DNA from: a bacterium
GTDB lineage: Bacteria; UBA9089; CG2-30-40-21; SBAY01
Direction: 5' to 3'
Length of the DNA stretch: 17,529 nt
NCBI GenBank assembly: GCA_040757115.1
Contig: JBFLYA010000072.1
Span: 1-17,529 of the forward strand
Shown here: one piece after another, positions 15,581-17,529 of the stretch
How the letters are laid out: every line of letters starts with the position of its first letter
Position numbering within the stretch: position 1 is the first letter of the stretch
Translations under genes and position numbers: made by a program
Notes under the pieces: model-generated
Told to the model about the DNA's origin: nothing
The model's database searches: none
Seen by the model: only the letters and a program-made list of their open reading frames with translations

Positions 15581-15889
15581 AATAGTTTAGATGAAAATCT
15601 GGTCAAGAACAAAGGGGCAATAGAAGAGTTAGTTGGGGACATTGAGAGGAATAAGAGAGATATTCCCTGTTATGCGTATGCGGTTAGGAAGAGACCTGGA
15701 TTTCGTAATTCGAGCAATATAGGTGAGAAAATGAATGACCTTATTGTGTCAGAGAGACAGAAACATAATGGGATGAGTTGGTCTAAGTCTGGTTCAATAG
15801 GTCTTGCTTCAATAACTGCGATGAAAAGAAACAATGAGGCTAAAAGATGGTTTGAACAAGGTGATATAGAGTTCAAACTGGCAGCTTAA
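15581..15889 (+). pseudogene. C-terminal fragment of a transposase
   Basis: The open frame can be read from a GTG at 15548, but its first 11 codons are element C' sequence, so the true coding part starts at the element boundary. About 102 codons remain. Marks are KNKGAIEELVGDIERNK, then RPGFRNSSNIGEKMNDLIVSERQKHNGMSWS written here only as positions: R and K residues around 15690-15780 with GMSWSKSGSIGLASITA following, and the end RWFEQGDIEFKLAA. I recall this C-terminal pattern from DDE-type transposase-like proteins of uncultured bacteria, without being able to name the IS family. A terminal repeat like that of E follows 2 bp after the stop, which supports an insertion-sequence origin. The N-terminal catalytic part is gone. 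Confidence 0.55.
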
Positions 15890-15891
15890 TC

Positions 15892-15907
15892 CTAACCATA
15901 CAGGTGG
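15892..15907. repeat. Terminal repeat of the truncated insertion sequence
   Basis: Read on the minus strand, ccacctgtatggttag matches the left end of element E (ccacctgtgcgattag) at 13 of 16 positions. It lies 2 bp beyond the transposase stop codon, as expected for the right end of an insertion sequence. Confidence 0.65.
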
Positions 15908-15917
15908 AAAATTTTTG

Positions 15918-15946
15918 TTGACAATAGGGAAAGATTTTGGTAAAAT
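15918..15946 (+). promoter_or_regulatory. Sigma-70-type promoter of the toxin-antitoxin pair
   Basis: TTGACA (15918-15923), a 17-nt spacer, TAAAAT (15941-15946). The 8-bp duplication made by element M starts inside the -10 hexamer, so the element now lies between promoter and genes. Without M the predicted transcription start would fall about 70-75 nt before the antitoxin ATG at 16276. Confidence 0.8.
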
Positions 15947-15950
15947 ATTC

Positions 15951-16187
15951 CGACCTGTGAAATAGGTCGACCTGGGAAAACAAAATTATACTCCACTGCT
16001 TGGTGTAAGAAAAGGAGATAGGGAGATTAAGGAGATAAGGGGATATTATTCTAATTCCACTCTTCTAAAATCTGCCTTTTCTTTAGCAAAGTGGACAAGA
16101 ATAGCACTGATATCTCCATATCTCCTTTATCCCCTTATCCCCCTTCTTATACTAACCATAATCAAAATATTCCTATTTCACAGGTCG
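15951..16187. mobile_element. MITE-like element M, TIR CGACCTGTGAAATAGG, 8-bp target duplication
   Basis: A 237-bp element with a perfect 16-bp inverted repeat (15951-15966 and 16172-16187) and exact AAATATTC flanks at 15943-15950 and 16188-16195. The inner arms are ggagatagggagattaagg-type repeats and their complement tatctccatatctccttt, so the transcript would form a long hairpin. The outer nine bases CGACCTGTG are shared with element E. It has no coding sequence. Confidence 0.92.
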
Positions 16188-16275
16188 AAATATTCCCATA
16201 ATGGGCAAAAGTGAAGGTAATATCCAAAATGCACCAAAAAGCAAATTCCTATCAGTTTATGGAGGTGAGTTTATA

Positions 16276-16542
16276 ATGGGAATTAGAAGTGTTGAAGCAA
16301 TAAATCCATTAGAAGGAGAATTTCCACTTATTTTGGAAAAGGGTTGCCCTAAGGCTTTTGTTGTAGAGGTAAAGGTCTTTCAAATGCTCAAGATACTCGT
16401 AGATAATCTTCTTGAAAAAGAGCAAGAACCAGAGGATGTTTTACTATCAACTTCTAAGGCATTCCAAAGGCTTTTAAATTCTGTTGAAAAAGAAGATAGT
16501 AAGCCATCTTCGGATTGGAGAAAAGAGCTTTATGAGATTTGA
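16276..16542 (+). CDS. Probable antitoxin of a RelE/ParE-type pair
   Basis: An 88-residue protein not recognised by family. An in-frame ATG exists at 16201, but the ATG at 16276 has the strong ribosome binding site ggaggtga 8-15 bp upstream, and the earlier ATG lies at the edge of the duplicated promoter sequence, so the later start is chosen. The sequence starts MGIRSVEAINPLEGEF, has a helix-forming middle (FVVEVKVFQMLKILVDNLLEKE) that here spans about residues 28-49, and a charged C-terminus ending DWRKELYEI. That layout (short N-terminal part, helical middle, toxin-binding charged tail) fits a type II antitoxin. Its stop codon overlaps the start of the toxin gene by 11 bp. The assignment rests mainly on position. 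Confidence 0.6.
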   Translation: MGIRSVEAINPLEGEFPLILEKGCPKAFVVEVKVFQMLKILVDNLLEKEQEPEDVLLSTSKAFQRLLNSVEKEDSKPSSDWRKELYEI

Positions 16543-16870
16543 GATTCGGTTTTCAAAACCATTTAAGCGTAGTATTCACCATCTGGAAAAGAAATATCAG
16601 CACATTCGGTCTGATTTGGAGTCAGCAATTGAAGTGTTGTTAATTTACCCTGATTTAGGAAAAGTGATACCTAATACGCAGGGAGTGCGAAAACTTCGTG
16701 TTAAAAGCAGCGATATGGTTAAAGGTAAGCGTGGGGGCTTTCGCTTGTTGTATTTACTTGATAGGGAAAAAAGTTGTATTACTTTGTTATTTGTTTATGC
16801 TAAGCCAGAGAAAAAAGACATAAGCCCAAAAGAGATTGAGTCAGTTATAGAAGAAGCCTTAAGGGAATAA
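16532..16870 (+). CDS. RelE/ParE-family toxin
   Basis: A 112-residue protein of the RelE/ParE superfamily, small toxins that cut mRNA on the ribosome or poison gyrase. It begins FEIRFSKPFKRSIHHLEKK after the initiator (first strand and helical pair), then SAIEVLLIYPDLGKVIPNT, the strand VRKLRVKS, the hallmark KGKRGGFRLLYLLD at 64-77, and ITLLFVYAKPEKKDIS at 83-98. The start at 16532 overlaps the antitoxin stop; a further upstream ATG at 16484 lies in the antitoxin gene and would add 16 residues unlike the family. The GKRGGFR with a following YAKSE-like segment points to an mRNA interferase more than to ParE, but the target is not decided. The pair follows a transposase remnant and lies in repeat-rich sequence, typical for mobile TA modules. 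Confidence 0.82.
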   Translation: MRFEIRFSKPFKRSIHHLEKKYQHIRSDLESAIEVLLIYPDLGKVIPNTQGVRKLRVKSSDMVKGKRGGFRLLYLLDREKSCITLLFVYAKPEKKDISPKEIESVIEEALRE

Positions 16871-17185
16871 TGAAGAAGCTTTTGGGATTTTTGGTTTTGG
16901 GAATAGGGTTTATACCCAATACTGTTCGGAATGATTTTTGCTTAAACTATTTTTATTAAAGTGTTGTAACTCATTGATATTAAAGGAGAAAAAATTCTAG
17001 ACATTTTTCCTTTTTTATGTTATACTGGACTTTCGTAAATTTTATGCTACTTCTAAAGTTCTCTTTATCCTTATCAATCTGTTTATTTTGCTCAAAGATG
17101 GCAAAATTAGGCTCAAAAGCCTGATGATTTTTTGCAACTTATCCTTTGAAGTTGAGTTGATAAAAAATGCTTTACCTATTTTTTT
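16871..17185. other. Gene-free region with an orphan promoter
   Basis: No convincing gene. The plus-strand promoter at 16998-17026 lies in it. Downstream a small stem (aggct/agcct, near 17109-17122) precedes a T run at 17128-17133, a weak terminator candidate. An ATG-started frame from about 17088 runs into the tandem repeats and is not taken as a gene. Confidence 0.5.
16998..17026 (+). promoter_or_regulatory. Orphan sigma-70-type promoter
   Basis: TAGACA (16998-17003), a 17-nt spacer, TATACT (17021-17026); each hexamer has one mismatch to consensus. No gene with a ribosome binding site follows within 200 bp. It may have served a lost gene or a small RNA. Confidence 0.5.
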
Positions 17186-17311
17186 CCCTTTGTGTCCTTT
17201 GCGTTACTACTTTGTGCCCTTTGTGATTTATCCTTTTTTAACCGCAAAGAACGCAAAGAAATCAACCGCAAAGAACGCAAAGAAATCAATCGCAAAGAAC
17301 GCAAAGATTAA
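17186..17311. repeat. Tandem 24-bp repeats (aaccgcaaagaacgcaaag) with inverse arm
   Basis: Three adjoining 24-bp units at 17240-17263, 17264-17287 and 17288-17311, the third with two early and some late changes. The upstream ctttgtgtcctttgcgtt at 17188-17205 is nearly the inverse of the unit, so this is a palindromic repeat element with an amplified arm. The style resembles the cagagacgcagag arms of elements A, B and K, with aaag in place of agag. Confidence 0.8.
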
Positions 17312-17529
17312 AGGAGAAAGGAATCATAGAAAATTCACGGTAAGCGTTCAGGTGGTGTAACAAAAGGAGATGTGGAGATTAAGGAGATAGGGAGATATTA
17401 TTAAAAAAATTGAAATTAATAGAAACTAATACTCGATGTTCAAGTTTTTTAGTTTTAGGGGCATAAAGTCCTTATTTTTATTTTAGCTCAAGTGAGACAA
17501 TATGCTGTTCTCCATTTCAAGAAAGGGGT
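17312..17529. other. Window end, gene-free, with a worn GTAAC-type end
   Basis: gtaagcgttcagg at 17340-17352 differs by one base from the GTAACCGTTCAGG end. It is followed by ggagatgtggagattaagg and related purine-rich repeats (17365-17398) like those in element M. The remainder to 17529 is AT-rich and shows no gene or clear structure. Confidence 0.45.

Noticed and set aside
15548-15889. ORF start at GTG 15548 as a complete small gene
   Set aside because: The first 11 codons are the end of element C'. The frame is a fortuitous join of the element to a transposase tail.
16201-16542. Longer antitoxin start at 16201
   Set aside because: This ATG has no ribosome binding site and lies 5 bp after the duplicated sequence, close to the expected transcription start; the ATG at 16276 has a strong ribosome binding site.
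17240-17311. CRISPR array
   Set aside because: The 24-bp units adjoin without spacers, there are only three, and no cas gene is present.
17088-17360. 90-codon plus-strand ORF
   Set aside because: Its second half is three tandem 24-bp repeats read as a repeating AKNAKKS-type peptide, and the first half has no ribosome binding site or protein-like pattern.

Overview
The window comes from an AT-rich bacterial chromosome. Kdo and heptose activation genes (kdsB, rfaE1, rfaE2) indicate a lipopolysaccharide-type outer membrane. Core genes are separated by gaps packed with short interspersed repeats, a style I associate with uncultivated candidate phyla from groundwater; that placement is an impression from style, not a demonstrated assignment. 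No rRNA, tRNA or CRISPR array was seen.

Layout. 1-472: the 3' end of a decayed secreted-protein gene and a strong terminator for mutS. 473-4480 (minus): mutS and a membrane-anchored GT2 glycosyltransferase, the latter with a perfect-consensus promoter at 4777-4805. 4481-5629: gene-free, with nested repeats. 5630-8732 (minus): a compact operon of an unknown three-helix membrane protein, kdsB and pyrG. 8765-9252: a repeat with a decayed four-helix-bundle gene. 9275-10724 (minus): rfaE1 and rfaE2, overlapping, with their own promoter at 11000-11028. 11119-13996 (plus): ubiD, a fused nucleotidyltransferase-HEPN gene with its own promoter, and ubiX. 13997-15907: about 1.9 kb of stacked elements ending in a transposase fragment. 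15918-16870 (plus): a toxin-antitoxin-like pair whose promoter is interrupted by an element. 16871-17529: an orphan promoter and tandem repeats.

How the genes work together. KdsB and RfaE1/RfaE2 make activated Kdo and heptose for the LPS inner core; PyrG supplies the CTP that KdsB consumes. UbiX makes prenylated FMN, the cofactor of UbiD, so these two form a decarboxylase system, probably for a quinone or an aromatic acid. MutS is the mismatch-repair sensor.

The most striking content is the non-coding layer. At least three families of short elements without a transposase gene (terminal repeats GTAACYRTTCA, CSACCTGTG and GGTGGTGTCT) can be resolved. Five insertions carry exact 8-bp target-site duplications, and for two of them a related copy supplies the uninterrupted sequence. 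They are nested (C in B, E in C, G in E', J in H, I2 in J), lie against gene 3' ends so that they supply the stop codons of pyrG and the glycosyltransferase, and one has split the toxin-antitoxin promoter from its genes. A transposase C-terminal fragment at 15581-15889 is followed by a terminal repeat like that of E, which makes it a candidate driver of that family. Two element families carry remains of four-helix-bundle (23S rRNA intervening-sequence-type) protein genes.
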